A stretch of DNA of 64,000 nt from NCBI RefSeq assembly GCF_000003815.2, contig NC_049982.1, forward strand, positions 6,453,216-6,517,215. The letters run 5' to 3'. Source of the stretch: Branchiostoma floridae. Its lineage: Eukaryota > Chordata > Leptocardii > Amphioxiformes > Branchiostomatidae. The first letter of the stretch is position 1; each line of letters starts with the position of its first letter. Positions 11,105 to 22,121 of this stretch are shown here, one piece after another. The notes beneath the pieces are model-generated. The model searched no databases and was not told where the DNA came from. It saw only the letters and a program-made list of their open reading frames with translations. A program made the position numbers and the translations under genes.

Positions 11105-12368
11105 GTGATTTGAGAAGCGCTAGTGTGCTTTTCTCAGAGACAGTCAAATCGGCCCAGAATCGTGAAAAAAAAACTCCGGACCGGAACCTTAACAAAGAAG
11201 CAGTCGACACTGCCCCGCATTAACGTCCCCGCCGACATGTCTTGTAATACCAGTACATTTTTTCGAAGTATGTAGACGTTGTAAATGGTTAAGATCATCG
11301 GACAAATACCAATTTCTTTCTAATCGACATAAACAAACCAAGACACCTACCGCATCGCTCGTCATGGCGCTCCGCCATGGCCAGCTTGCTTTTTTTTTTT
11401 TAAGTGCGCAGCTGAAATGACCACAAACTGTCCAACAAAACTCAACGAGTACACACGTCTTAACCTCGGACTTAAAATGACCAAAAGAAGGTTTCCAATC
11501 AAATAGACAAAGGTTGATCTACTGTGATGCCAAAACAGCGAGCTATAAATCACTGACCGCAGCTGGAGCCACTTGCAAATCCAAAACCTAGGGGTCTAAC
11601 AATTGAAGTGGGGAGAAAATACTTAGATACACTTAGTAAGGCCACAGCAAGTTAATTTTATGGATGACATCAGCGCGCGCATTAATTTTCGCCTGATTTC
11701 AGAAAAAAACAACAAGACTTTTTCTTCTGCAGGGATGGTCAACATGACGATAAAGTACCAAAATGAGCAAATGTATCGTGTTGTAGCCTAATAATTGTAC
11801 TTGTAGAAGTGACACTTGCGAGGTACCCAGGACTGTAGTTGTACAAATGGAACTTATTGGATAGCTGTAAAGGTGACATTAATATGGAAGCTATGAATGT
11901 GGTTACCAACTTCGTTGGTGATACCAGTCTACCACACTAGTGTCAGTTTTACCACACCAGTACCTGTCTTAAATACAGGAATGATTGCCTTGTTGGCTCT
12001 GATACCATGTTTTGTGCCTTCAATAATTTTTACAACAGTCATCACAAATTTATGGTGCCTATTCTTGAAAATGTAGCCATCTTGTTTTTTTCAGCATCTT
12101 GTTTTTTTTCGCCCTATCGCACTTTTTTTTTTGCAGTCTGCATATAATCGACATTTTGAAATCACATAACGTGCAAATTTCAAGCAAGTAAAGGTGTCAG
12201 TCCGACTCAGGCCGTTGCAGAATGAAGTTTGAAGAATGGTGTCCATGTGTTGAAGTATGGCGGATTATATTACGTAATTAGCATACCCTTCTTCCTTCCA
12301 TCTGTGAGCTTAATCAAATTCATAATGCCACTGCGTCCAATATCAAATCTGTTTTATTGTTAACTGCC
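11105..12368. other. Intron 2 sequence, nothing recognised
   Basis: Includes oligo-T runs (11,389-11,402, 12,100-12,135). No gene, repeat family or structure that I can support. Confidence 0.4.
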
Positions 12369-13360
12369 AGGTGTTGTCACTTGCGTCGCGGCACGCGTGC
12401 GTGATGCGTCATCCTTGCCCTAAAGTTACACCAACACACGCGCTACAAGACCGTTGTCGCATCTACTTTTCGGCGGCTCCAGGAATCGTCCAAAAACCTT
12501 ACGAAAACTAGATATCCAGGATTCGTACTTCCGGTGCCGTCAATCATGGTGATTGACAGTACAGAAAACATTATTATGCACGCCCATGTTTCCATATATG
12601 GGTCGACCTCGTGAGACCTCGACAGACTCAAGTTGCGAGAGATTAAAACCCGGAAGTGACCGCTGCCCTCCCCATGATAGGACGTCATCTGAATGCTACT
12701 AACACGTAAATAGAATGTGACGCTACGCGAAAAACAACTTCAAACACACAACACATAATATAGTCGTGGCCTGATACGTAAGTAATATGTAAATATCAAA
12801 GTATCATTATCAACATTCGTTTAAGTTCTGTAACACCAGGATCAACAGAATAAACTACACGATCTTCTTGCGGGGAGATACAAAGATGGCGGCTTTCTGA
12901 CGAAAACAACATGCCCCCGCCCTCCGCATAGTCTCCTCCCTCGAAAACAGGAAGCTCCACCCCCACGTACACGTTCTGGATAAACATCGTCGTCTATCCA
13001 GGAAACGTCCTGTTTGCGACGATTTCTGGATATCCAGGAATCGTCCTTCTGCTCAGGACGATTCCTGGATATCCAGGATTCGGCATATTACGAAAGTTAG
13101 ATACTGACGAAAGTTGGATACAACAACCGTCGCGCAATGCAGCGCTCTATATACTAGAACATCGATTGACCACAGACTGTCCCGGCATCCTTTGCGCGCG
13201 TTCTATCTGCGATAAGGTCTATGAGCTCACATGTTTCGATGCGAAATGCGCCAGAAGTTGAGAAAATTTGGTGCCTTCGAACGAAATTGTTACAACAGCA
13301 ATGTTCCAACGTCCGAATCAGGTATTCGAATTTCGACCGCGCCGGACTTGGCATGAGCCA
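12369..13360 (+). repeat. Dispersed repeat, split by an inserted element
   Basis: The outer parts (12,369-12,454 and 13,126-13,360) form one unit. The same unit lies uninterrupted, in reverse complement, at 9,143-9,330. Its right end (13,220-13,345, 'gcgaaatgcgccagaagttg', 'ttgttacaacagcaatgttc') recurs at 26,800-26,910. Confidence 0.7.
12455..13125. mobile_element. 671-bp non-autonomous TIR element, complete
   Basis: The termini are TGTCGCATCTACTTTTCG and the reverse complement of CGAAAGTTGGATACAACA, an imperfect 18-bp TIR. Flanking direct repeats ACCGT (12,450-12,454 and 13,126-13,130) fit a 5-bp target duplication, although a 3-bp CCG is also possible. Inside are 'caatcatggtgattgacag', 'acaaagatggcggc' and four or more TGGATATCCAGGA palindromes. 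It has no coding capacity. Another right end is at 1-316, and the internal blocks are shared with the larger element at 55,865-57,913. Confidence 0.75.
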
Positions 13361-13673
13361 GCCGCCAAGCCACGTCGAGAGTTCTATGGAATTTTATTTT
13401 CCTTCCGCGAGAGAAAGTAGTCCGTTCTATGATTCCGGGCGTTAACACCCCCTTGGCGGCTGGAGCAGAGTATGTTCGAATTATTGGACTTCGAAGCCTG
13501 CTTGATGCGCGTGGAGTTTGACTGGATGTGTTCAGCTCCTGGTTTTGCCAAACCTTCACGAAAGACAATCATTATCATATTTGGGTGTTCGCACCTCAAC
13601 AAAAAATACAAATGAAGTAAGCATTTAGTATGCGATATATAATGAACTCATTTTATGATTATCATTTCATTAG

Positions 13674-13832
13674 GGTGGGTGTTCGGAACTTTCATGTACC
13701 ACAAGGACCAGCCCGGAGACGATCCCTATCGCAAACTGGTGCCTATGTGTCTGCAGTGGGGGAATGATCCCGGCCTCACACTGGAGGAAACTTGGACACA
13801 CCCAGATGTAAAGAACCACAAACTCCTACCAG
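13674..13832 (+). CDS. Exon 3 of the haem-protein-like gene
   Basis: The acceptor is cattag and the donor is CCAG|gtatgc; both sides are phase 1. It encodes GWVFGTFMYHKDQPGDDPYR (248-267), KLVPMCLQWGNDPGLTLEET (268-287) and WTHPDVKNHKLLP (288-300). The GWVFGTF and LVP..LQWGNDP blocks are the strongest family signature in the whole gene as I remember it. The exon is short, open throughout, and joins exon 2 by completing a Gly codon. The next exon follows only after 13.5 kb. Confidence 0.85.
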
Positions 13833-14085
13833 GTATGCCGACGCAACAGGTTTGGTTGACACTTGAAAGGCCTGGTATTTGACGGCTGTTAATTAAGATT
13901 CGCAGTTCGTCAAATGAACCAGATATAAATCTATAAAATATTTAGAGCTTTGTAAATTTTACACAGATGTATTCAAAACGCTTACATATTTGCATAGCGA
14001 TCTTCACCTTTAACTAAGTTACACAAATGACAAGTATGAAATTCTTGTCATTTGTAACAATGGTGGCGTCTGTATTTGTATTTCA
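13833..14085 (+). other. Start of intron 3
   Basis: AT-rich sequence after the GTATGC donor; nothing recognised. Confidence 0.4.
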
Positions 14086-14470
14086 GCCATACTACAGGTA
14101 TGGCGAAATATATTGTATTCGTAATACCGCTGTCACATTTGGCGAAAATCGATCGGACGACGATTCTGCGGCAATCCCCCGAACCTCGCTTATAATAATA
14201 ACTTTCATTGCACAACAATTGTACAAGGTACAAAGTATGGCTTACATGTGACAGGGACGGTTTGAAGGTGAAAAATACGCGCAACCCTCTGTCGATCTTA
14301 AATATGACCGATCTTCCATCGATACGCCCGAAGATCGTGGATAATGTGACAGGAGTATAATGTTTCTTCTTTCTTTCATTCTTTCTCCTGTCAAATATTC
14401 AAATTAATTAATCTCCGTCGTTTCTTGACCGAATGACTTGAAATTTGGCATAATGGTAGAGTGGGCCAAT
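14086..14470 (+). repeat. Dispersed repeat split by a MITE
   Basis: 'Atttcagccatac', 'ggcgaaatatattgtattcg' and, after an interruption, 'ttctttctcctgtcaaat', 'gaccgaatgacttgaaattt' match 29,886-30,040, where the two halves are contiguous. Confidence 0.75.
14125..14357. mobile_element. 233-bp PIF/Harbinger-type MITE, TAA target duplication
   Basis: The termini are TACCGCTGTCACATT and the reverse complement of AATGTGACAGGAGTA. Flanking TAA is at 14,122-14,124 and 14,358-14,360. The empty site (gtattcgtaatgtttc) is preserved at about 29,930 in the related repeat. A 3-bp TWA duplication is the hallmark of PIF/Harbinger elements. There is no ORF inside. Confidence 0.7.
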
Positions 14471-14730
14471 ACCCTCGTTTTTTTTTCAATTTTTTGTTCA
14501 TTTTCACCAGTAGCTAAATTTACTTTTTTTGGTCATAATGTTTGGAAAATTTTAACAAAACGACCCCTGCAGTTCTAATTCTAGGTACCAGAACTTATAC
14601 CACTTTTTCTGACGTCATCTGCCACTCAAAATTCAGGAACATGTCATGTCCAAGATGCTAATTATGCAAATGCCGAGCCAATCTGATGGGAAAGTGCCAT
14701 AAGGCCATAGTGGTAAATGGCGGAATCGAT

Positions 14731-14791
14731 AGTACCAAATCCCGAGCACTAATGCCTTCTGTTCAGGATAAGTTATGGTTGGTAATGACCG
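14731..14791 (-). repeat. Outer split repeat, block A
   Basis: 61 bases identical to 15,437-15,497. The left flank is cggaatcgat. Confidence 0.9.
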
Positions 14792-15362
14792 AGGGGCTTC
14801 GGTCGAGGCCGGAACAGAAGCAAAGTGCTACGCGCGGATGTCATCTGCTTTTTTCTTCTTCTTTTCTAGGTTACAAGGCATAACGAGTTTCTTAAGCACA
14901 ACAAATCGCTAAATCTGACCCTTGATCTGAAGCTAGGCGCTGTCGGTAAATCCTTCCTATAGCACAGCTGGTTATCTCATACCCTGATATCACACCAGTT
15001 GCTATTCAGATTTCTATAAGAAGACATACAAACTAATCACTTGTAGCGTGGACTTGTCTAAATTGACCAAAACGGCAACGGTTTAGTTTAGTTATATTAA
15101 TGCTCACGTGCCAGCTTTGAACGGACACCACACAAATACAATGGACCAGTTCACTGAAAATTTGTTCCCAAACCCCTTCGCAATGAACTTCCAGTTAATT
15201 TTTCTGTTAACTTAACCTACTATTGACCTGGAAATCCAGGCAATGAAGGGCCTTTCTTTAAATTTTTATTTTATTTTTTTCTAACAATTAACAATTCTGA
15301 CCCCCAACTGGACTACATGTAACCCCTCATCTCGCACTATGGCTCACCTCCAATCCCTGCCC

Positions 15363-15497
15363 CGCGACACCAGAATAATGCCATGTGGGGCTGTGTTATA
15401 ACTGATCCTTCCCACAATGCCTTAGTGACACGGGACAGTACCAAATCCCGAGCACTAATGCCTTCTGTTCAGGATAAGTTATGGTTGGTAATGACCG
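15363..15497 (-). repeat. Fused inner split repeat B+A
   Basis: Block B (75 bp) runs straight into block A (61 bp), sharing a single A at 15,437. In DIRS/Ngaro elements this fused block corresponds to the joined ends of the circular intermediate. Confidence 0.85.
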
Positions 15498-15571
15498 GGG
15501 CTCCACCCTATCGCCCTATCAGACGCTCCTAAATGTCATTCTCTATACCCCTTCTTCCAATACTCACAATA

Positions 15572-15742
15572 CAGTAGAAGCCAGTTAATTGCACCACGAA
15601 TTACTTACGGGACACTTCTGTTACGGGATCCCAAACCGGTACGTATACGGTCCAGCTGAAAAACTTGACCTTGTTGCCCCGCCCCAGATAACTGCCCGAA
15701 ATACACTGGCAGATGGGGTGTGCAATTCATTGGCTTCTACTG
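15572..15742. mobile_element. 171-bp pogo/Tigger-like MITE
   Basis: The TIRs start CAGTAGAAGCCAGTTAATTG on the left and, in reverse complement, CAGTAGAAGCCAATGAATTG on the right. They are flanked by TA at 15,570-15,571 and 15,743-15,744. CAGT-GAA starts with a TA duplication are typical of pogo/Tigger (Tc1/mariner superfamily). It is nested in the split-repeat element. Confidence 0.8.
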
Positions 15743-18700
15743 TATTACTCTTCCTCTTCTATCTATCTGTCTTCCTAACCCTTTTCACTTCTACTGTCTT
15801 CCTAACCCTTTTCACTGCTACTGTCTTCCTACCCCTTTGTACTTCTCTCCCTCGCCTCTCGCTGATTTACTTTTCTCCCTCGAATCTCGCTGATCGTGGA
15901 TCTCAGCATAACACGAATGTCCATGTACGCGTACTTACACATTGGGTTGTTTCTTCTCCATATGTGCCAACTGGTGCCCCCATGTCGTACCCCCCAGATA
16001 TTCTTATATGTGTTATTACCCGATGTGTTCTTTACATCTGCTGTTATATGAAACCTCGTGTCCTGTCTTGTTTCTGTGTCCTGTCTTGTTTCAACACGTA
16101 TTCCACACCCTTGCTGGCCGGGATGTTGTCCATCCGTCATGTGTGTCAGCCAGGTTCTGTCCGGCTGTAGGTGATATCAAACGTGGGTCCGGTCTCTCTC
16201 GATCATGGGGGTTAGACTGTTCCACCCGTTGTGGCTCATCTAGATTTGTTTTCGGCCCTTTGTACTCTGTGTTCGTTGGGCACGTGCCTCGTAAGCCACT
16301 TCTAGTGATGTATTTCCTGTTTGGTGGAGATCTACACTCGCAGTGGAAGATCATAATGGACTAGCATGTCCCTCCTTTCTTCTTATCTCTTTCAACATCT
16401 CTGTAGTACACTTGCTGGCATGTCCATGCCAGTTTTGTCACAAAGACCATGCTGGTGTCACAAAGACGACATATTCGGTCGGCTCCTTCACTACGTGACG
16501 TGAACTCCAAGTTGCCGGCCGAGATACCACTACACCTGACCTGCTTATCAACCCTTGCTTGCAAGTTCTATTCCCTCAGAGTCTGACAACCGTCAATCAG
16601 CTTCTTTCCTACGACATAGATTTTAGAAAGAGCAATTGTGGCTATTTTGGCTGTGTTTGAAAAGAAATGACCGGTCCGTCTTTGACTGAAGGCCCGTTTT
16701 TTTGTGTGTGTGTGTTCACAAAGTAAGGCGTACCACACATCTACGACCAGTCAAATTGATTCCGGTAGACAGCTCCGTCACGTGACTTACGGCAGCTGTC
16801 TGTTCTTCCTCCATACCTTGCTCTGCTCTTGATATAAAACTCTTATCTCTAATGAAAATATTCCGACCCTGTTTTTTCTCTTTGTGCCGCTGTGAGGCTT
16901 GGAAGGGCTGATATACGGGACCGACCACTAAATACCGCCCGTTTTCCCGCCTATACCTCCACTAATGATCAAGTACGAGGCGTCTGTGTGCTCGAAGTTT
17001 GTGTTTGCTTGTTCCACCACTCTGCTCAACATGAGTTTCATGAACGGTGAGATTCAGGGCTAATCTACTGTAATTGCACCAACCATTCCCTGACCAGTTC
17101 CGACTCATACACCAACCACAGCACCGTACCTCGCGTGCGCCTTGCTGGTGGAATCACTTCGGCGCTTCTGTCAACATGACACCGGTTGTAGCCCCCATCA
17201 ATGAGGAAGTAGGAAAATCTTATTGCCTTGCTTCCCTCTTGGCATGCCTGTTGTGCTATCGAGTCGTGTGTTTTATGGTGGCCTATGCCGGTGTGTCCCA
17301 GATGTGTTTTTATTCTTTGTCTTGTGTTTTCTATCAATGCGGTGATATAGGAATGACATCTCTCGCCGCGGCCCACTGCCGTGAATAATTATACTTCGTA
17401 TTTTTCTTCAACATCAGGAAACCAGTCTAAACCGAAATGCTCTCATTGCTTGAACAGACACCGCTCTCCGCCAACATTTAATAGGACTCCCGAACAGCCC
17501 CCTACCGGCCAAGTGTGTCGGTCTATAATGTGTACTCCTCTTGTTCCCCCAATGAAAAAGTTGACCAATGAGTCAATGGGTTTGAGGTTTTTCCCATCCT
17601 AGCCTTTTGTAGAATATTGTACGGGTGATAAGTGAAGTCTCTTCCCAGAAAAGTGATTCTCACTGTCTCTCGACTCGAGGCGGGTATTTCTCACCGTTTT
17701 TATATCTCCCTCAACTCCTGTCATTGCCTTTCTGCAAGAATTTCCACCAAATTGTTAGATTTACCACCCCTGTGGGAGAACCCATCCCAACACCTGGCCG
17801 ATCATGGCCATGGGAAGGAGGGCCCTGTAATGAATATGTTCCCGAACGATGTGGGGACCTTGCCGAAACGTCAGAGCTTTGGTATCTGGTGTTTGACCCT
17901 TGCGCGTAATGTACCAATGTCTATAGGTCCGAGCTCGAGGTGCGCTGATACAGCCGGTTTTATAACCTTGAATCGGCGTGTTACACATTGCCTTTTCATA
18001 TGCGACTAGCTGCCAGCCTTGTTTACGCTCAGACCTATACTTGAGGATGGAAGTCTATTACACCTTTTTTTTCTCCCTCTCTCTTCAATGTTTGATAGTT
18101 GGTACATTTACCAGTCCTATATATATATATATATATATATATACCTTATGTATAGTTTGGGCAGTTTTCTCCCTCTGCCTTCGAATGGCATTCGCCGTAG
18201 ATATACGTTGTGCTCGTTTACCCATTTAGCGTCACGTTCTCCGAAATAAAAATCCTTCCCAGAAGTTTATTTCTGGTCCGTGGTCACCTCTGCCCAGCCG
18301 GGACACTAGTCTGCTAGTCTTACATTCAATCAAGTCTACGGAAACCCACACATATCATCATTCCAGGTATACACATGTATAGGGACCTAACATTACCCGG
18401 CCCGAATACTTTGGTTAGCCCAAGATTGTCATTTCGGAGCCTCTGCTCATTCCGGATGCAACAGCTCGACTGTTCATCATCGTTATCTATGACAAGGTAT
18501 CGTCGTCCACACATGCAGCAAATCTGCCCAGCTAAGTGCCACATGTAACATTATTGAAAACACAAAATCACCGTGGGGGTGGGGGGTCCTGTCTTGTCTT
18601 GCCTATTGTTTGTCTCTTCATTTGTCATATGTGCTGCTGACACATTGTCAAATAAAGATGTCCTGACAGTTTGATCAATTATGCTGCTGTCTCACAGATT

Positions 18701-19623
18701 CATCAGCCCTTCGCACTGTCTTTCTGTCTTTAATCTCGTCTCTACAGGGGTTTGTTAGCATTTCTTCCAGATGGTTGATCTATTTGTTAACACATTGAAA
18801 ATATGCGCCACATAACATGTCAGAACACTTGTACACTACTACTCAGGCATACATTCATGGACCCCACCTCACTCTGGCCGAACTCAGTAGTCGGAACGAA
18901 CCAGCGAGAGGCGAGGAAGAGGTTAGGGGTAGGAAGACATGAACATTACCTAAATAACACAACGGTGTGTTAGTGTCTGTTACAATGTTACCTTCTGTCT
19001 GTCATGCGAGATCAAATGTTTGCACTCTCCGGCGAGCGTCTTTGCCCGTCACACATGTTCCTAGTACTCGATACTAGTATATCTCCATCCGCAAGTCTAC
19101 GGTCAATTGAGTCCGTACGCTTTCCCGGGTATTTTGCCCGTCCGTTTGCAATATGATATCTTCTGGGTTGCAGACGCTAGCATACCATGTATTTTCCCTC
19201 TGAGAATTCAATGGCGGTCATACTTTTCGCTCGGGCCTCCTGTCAAGTCTCCTTTTTTTCTTTCTTTCTTTCTTTCTCTCTTATTTCAGCAGTACTGTTT
19301 GTGAAAACACAGCTTGAGTGATGTGTCATAAACTAAATGTGCGTCCACGAATCTGTATTTGGGTGACAACCTCTGCCCGACCATTTGCAAATTTTTAAAC
19401 CGATGAGAACACCTACATGTCCCGACTCCCTACCGCATTGTTTCATTCTTCACCTTGGCCGGGGTTACATCTCCGGAAAACACAAACAATACTAGTCCAC
19501 TCGTGAATCCAAGTTATTGATCAAGTTTCTCGGAGGACTTGAACGTCCTGCCAGGAAGTTTGTAAGCAAACCTGAAACAGATCTGTCGTCCACTGCTTGC
19601 CGCCCGGCTTCCACCTGGCACGT
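15743..19623. other. Body of the split-repeat element, no recognisable coding
   Basis: Pyrimidine-rich plus strand with many short ORFs, none with a motif I can name. It includes a TA microsatellite at 18,118-18,142 and a CTTT run at 19,255-19,282. If retrotransposon genes were once here on the minus strand, they are no longer readable. Confidence 0.5.
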
Positions 19624-21030
19624 TTAAACCAAGTTTTCATTCACTTTTGGACAGGGAGTCCAAACTCCCACTCGGTCAGTTTAAAAATTCACGATTGTTC
19701 GGGGGGCACCAAGCCCGTAACCCGGTAAGTTTAAACCTTCACTTGTGTTCGGGGGGCACCGAGCCCATACCCGGTAAGTTTACAAATTCACCTTCAAAGT
19801 GTTCGAGGAGCACCAATCAAGCTCATACCCGGTAAGTTTACAAATTCACATTCAAAGCGTTCGGGGAGCACCAATTAAGCTCATACCCGGTAAGTTTACA
19901 AATTCACATTCAAAGTGTTCGGGAAGCACCAATTAAGCTCATACCCGGTAAGTTTACAAATTCACATTCAAAGTGTTCGGGAAGCACCAATCAAGCTCAT
20001 ACCCGGTAAGTTTACAAATTCACATTCAAAGCGTTCGGGGAGCACCAATTAAGCTCATACCCGGTAAGTTTTCAATTTCACATTCAAAGTGTTCGAGGAG
20101 CACCAATTAAGCTCATACCCGGTAAGTTTACACATTCACATTCAAAGCGTTCGGGGAGCACCAATTTAAGCTCATACCCGGTAAGTTTACACATTCACAT
20201 TCAAAGTGTTCGGGGAGCACCAATTAAGCTCATACCCGGTAAGTTTACAAATTCACATTCAAAGCGTTCGGGGAGCACCAATTAAGCTCATACCCGGTAA
20301 GTTTACACATTCACATTCAAAGTGTTCGAGGAGCACCAATTAAGCTCATACCCGGTAAGTTTACACATTCACATTCAAAGCGTTCGGGGAGCACCAATTA
20401 AGCTCATACCCGGTAAGTTTACACATTCACATTCAAAGTGTTCGAGGAGCACCAGTTAAGCTCATACCCGGTAAGTTTACACATTCACATTCAAAGTGTT
20501 CGAGGAGCACCAATTAAGCTCATACCCGGTAAGTTTACACATTCACATTCAAAGTGTTCGAGGAGCACCAATTAAGCTCATACCCGGTAAGTTTACACAT
20601 TCACATTCAAATCGTTCGGGGAGCACCAATTTAAGCTCATACCCGGTAAGTTTACACATTCACATTCAAAGTGTTCGAGGAGCACCAATTAAGCTCATAC
20701 CCGGTAAGTTTACAAATTCACATTCAAAGCGTTCGGGGAGCACCAATTAAGCTCATACCCGGTAAGTTTACACATTCACATTCAAAGTGTTCGAGGAGCA
20801 CCAATTAAGCTCATACCCGGTAAGTTTACACATTCACATTCAAAGTGTTCGAGGAGCACCAGTTAAGCTCATACCCGGTAAGTTTACACATTCACATTCA
20901 AAGTGTTCGAGGAGCACCAATTAAGCTCATACCCGGTATTTTAAACATTCACGTTTGTTCGGGGAGCACCAAGCTCATACCAGGCAAAAACATTCACTTT
21001 CAGTTCGGGAGCGCAAACTTTCCCCGGTAG
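19624..21030 (+). repeat. 58-bp minisatellite, about 21 units, each with a splice-donor consensus
   Basis: The unit begins ACCCGGTAAGTTTACACATT and continues with cacattcaaagtgttcgagg and agcaccaattaagctcat. GGTAAGT occurs in 21 successive units from 19,724 to about 20,876. The final unit reads GGTATTT. The first units are shorter (about 50 bp) and the last are degenerate. Two subtypes alternate irregularly (aagcgttcgggg and aagtgttcgagg). The 58-bp period is not a multiple of 3, so any ORF rotates frame. It lies in the sense orientation inside intron 3 of the gene. Confidence 0.9.
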
Positions 21031-22046
21031 GATTTTACCGAAACTCTTTATTCCTCTTTGGTTGGGACCACTCACACCAAAATGGTCCTGGCACATGACA
21101 TGTAAACACGGCTCATTATCAATCACGGCACAAAACTCAATCCTCACCGACGGATCACAGATGGATCAAACTGTAGCCGACTGTAATCGACCGATAGCAA
21201 ATCTGAGGGAACACATACAACAACTCCTTTTTTTTTTACCATAGAAGTGATCAGATGGCCTCCTTTCCTATTATCACACAAACGTATACAAACGTTTCCC
21301 TCTCTGAGCACAATAGGAAAATGCACACTCTGAGCTGAATGCCCTGCTTGTCCCTCACTTACCATAAACGAATAACCCCTGGCACCCCTGACGTGCCACA
21401 TATGTGCTCTTCCAATCTGAGATAAGAGCCAGATACACACATCTTTGCAACAAGGCCCCCCCATGTTGGCCTTAAACCTTCTGTGCGCCAAACTTAAAAA
21501 CCTTGCTACAAAAGTATTCCTTATTAGCAGGCAAACATTGTTGTACACAGGAGACAATGGTAATGCAATGCATGTCAACAACAGGCAGGTAATGTGGGAA
21601 ACAACAGAACAGTTGAAAATCTTCAACTCTGACACGACTCAGATCACAATCTCTGGCAGTATTAGAGCCTTTAGTATTACTCCTTGCTCCGTAATCCACT
21701 ATGTATGTCCACAGATCAAAATTGGAATCGGTAAGTTACTGTACCTCACAGGACATAGGAAAAATGTCTCATCAAGAAACCCAACTTCCTGGTCCTTGCA
21801 GTGGGATGTATGGAGGAGGAAAACCGGCCATCTGGGTCCCAGTGACAGGAACATCTCATCTTGACCCTCAAAACAGCGGAAAGACGAAACCAAGAAACTT
21901 ATCAATACAGCCGCTCGACGTTCCATCCGTAGAAGGATGCGTACCTGTGGCTCTACTCTTCTAACCCCAGCTAACCGAGGTGACATCCGCGCGTAAAACT
22001 CACTACAAGGCAGGAGCAGTTATGGTGTGACCTTCTGTCTCCAAGG
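21031..22046. other. Right part of the split-repeat element
   Basis: It contains a 163-codon minus-strand ORF (21,144-21,635) with no recognisable domain. Nothing else can be supported. Confidence 0.4.
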
Positions 22047-22121
22047 CGCGACACCAGAATAATGCCATGTGGGGCTGTGTTATAACTGATCCTTCCCACA
22101 ATGCCTTAGTGACACGGGACA
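22047..22121 (-). repeat. Outer split repeat, block B
   Basis: 75 bases identical to 15,363-15,437. The right flank is cttaatattt. Confidence 0.9.

Larger units (their letters stand above)
14731..22121 (-). mobile_element. Split-direct-repeat element (DIRS/Ngaro-like layout), non-autonomous
   Basis: Four short repeats define it. Block A (61 bp, starts AGTACCAAATCCCGAG) lies at 14,731-14,791 and again, identical, at 15,437-15,497. Block B (75 bp, starts CGCGACACCAGAATAATGCC) lies at 15,363-15,437 and again, identical, at 22,047-22,121. The order is A ... BA ... B, with 571 bp between the left A and the BA junction and 6.5 kb to the right B. This is the split-direct-repeat pattern of tyrosine-recombinase retrotransposons, in minus orientation. 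No flanking target duplication is seen, as expected for that class. No RT, RNase H or recombinase motif is visible on either strand, so this copy must depend on a partner or be a relic. Its repeats are 100% identical, which implies a young insertion. Confidence 0.65.

Noticed and set aside
15589-16170. 193-codon plus-strand ORF
   Set aside because: Starts inside the pogo-like MITE and continues into pyrimidine-rich low-complexity sequence; no domain.
19624-21030. CRISPR-like or protein-coding repeat
   Set aside because: Units are contiguous with no unique spacers. The 58-bp period shifts frame at each unit and a stop recurs about every 174 bases.
21144-21635. 163-codon minus-strand ORF near the 5' end of the split-repeat element, a possible gag
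   Set aside because: Position would fit, but no zinc knuckle or other motif is visible.
14731-22121. LTR retrotransposon
   Set aside because: No long repeat occurs at both ends. The four short blocks are in split (A, BA, B) order and there are no TG...CA ends or short target duplication.
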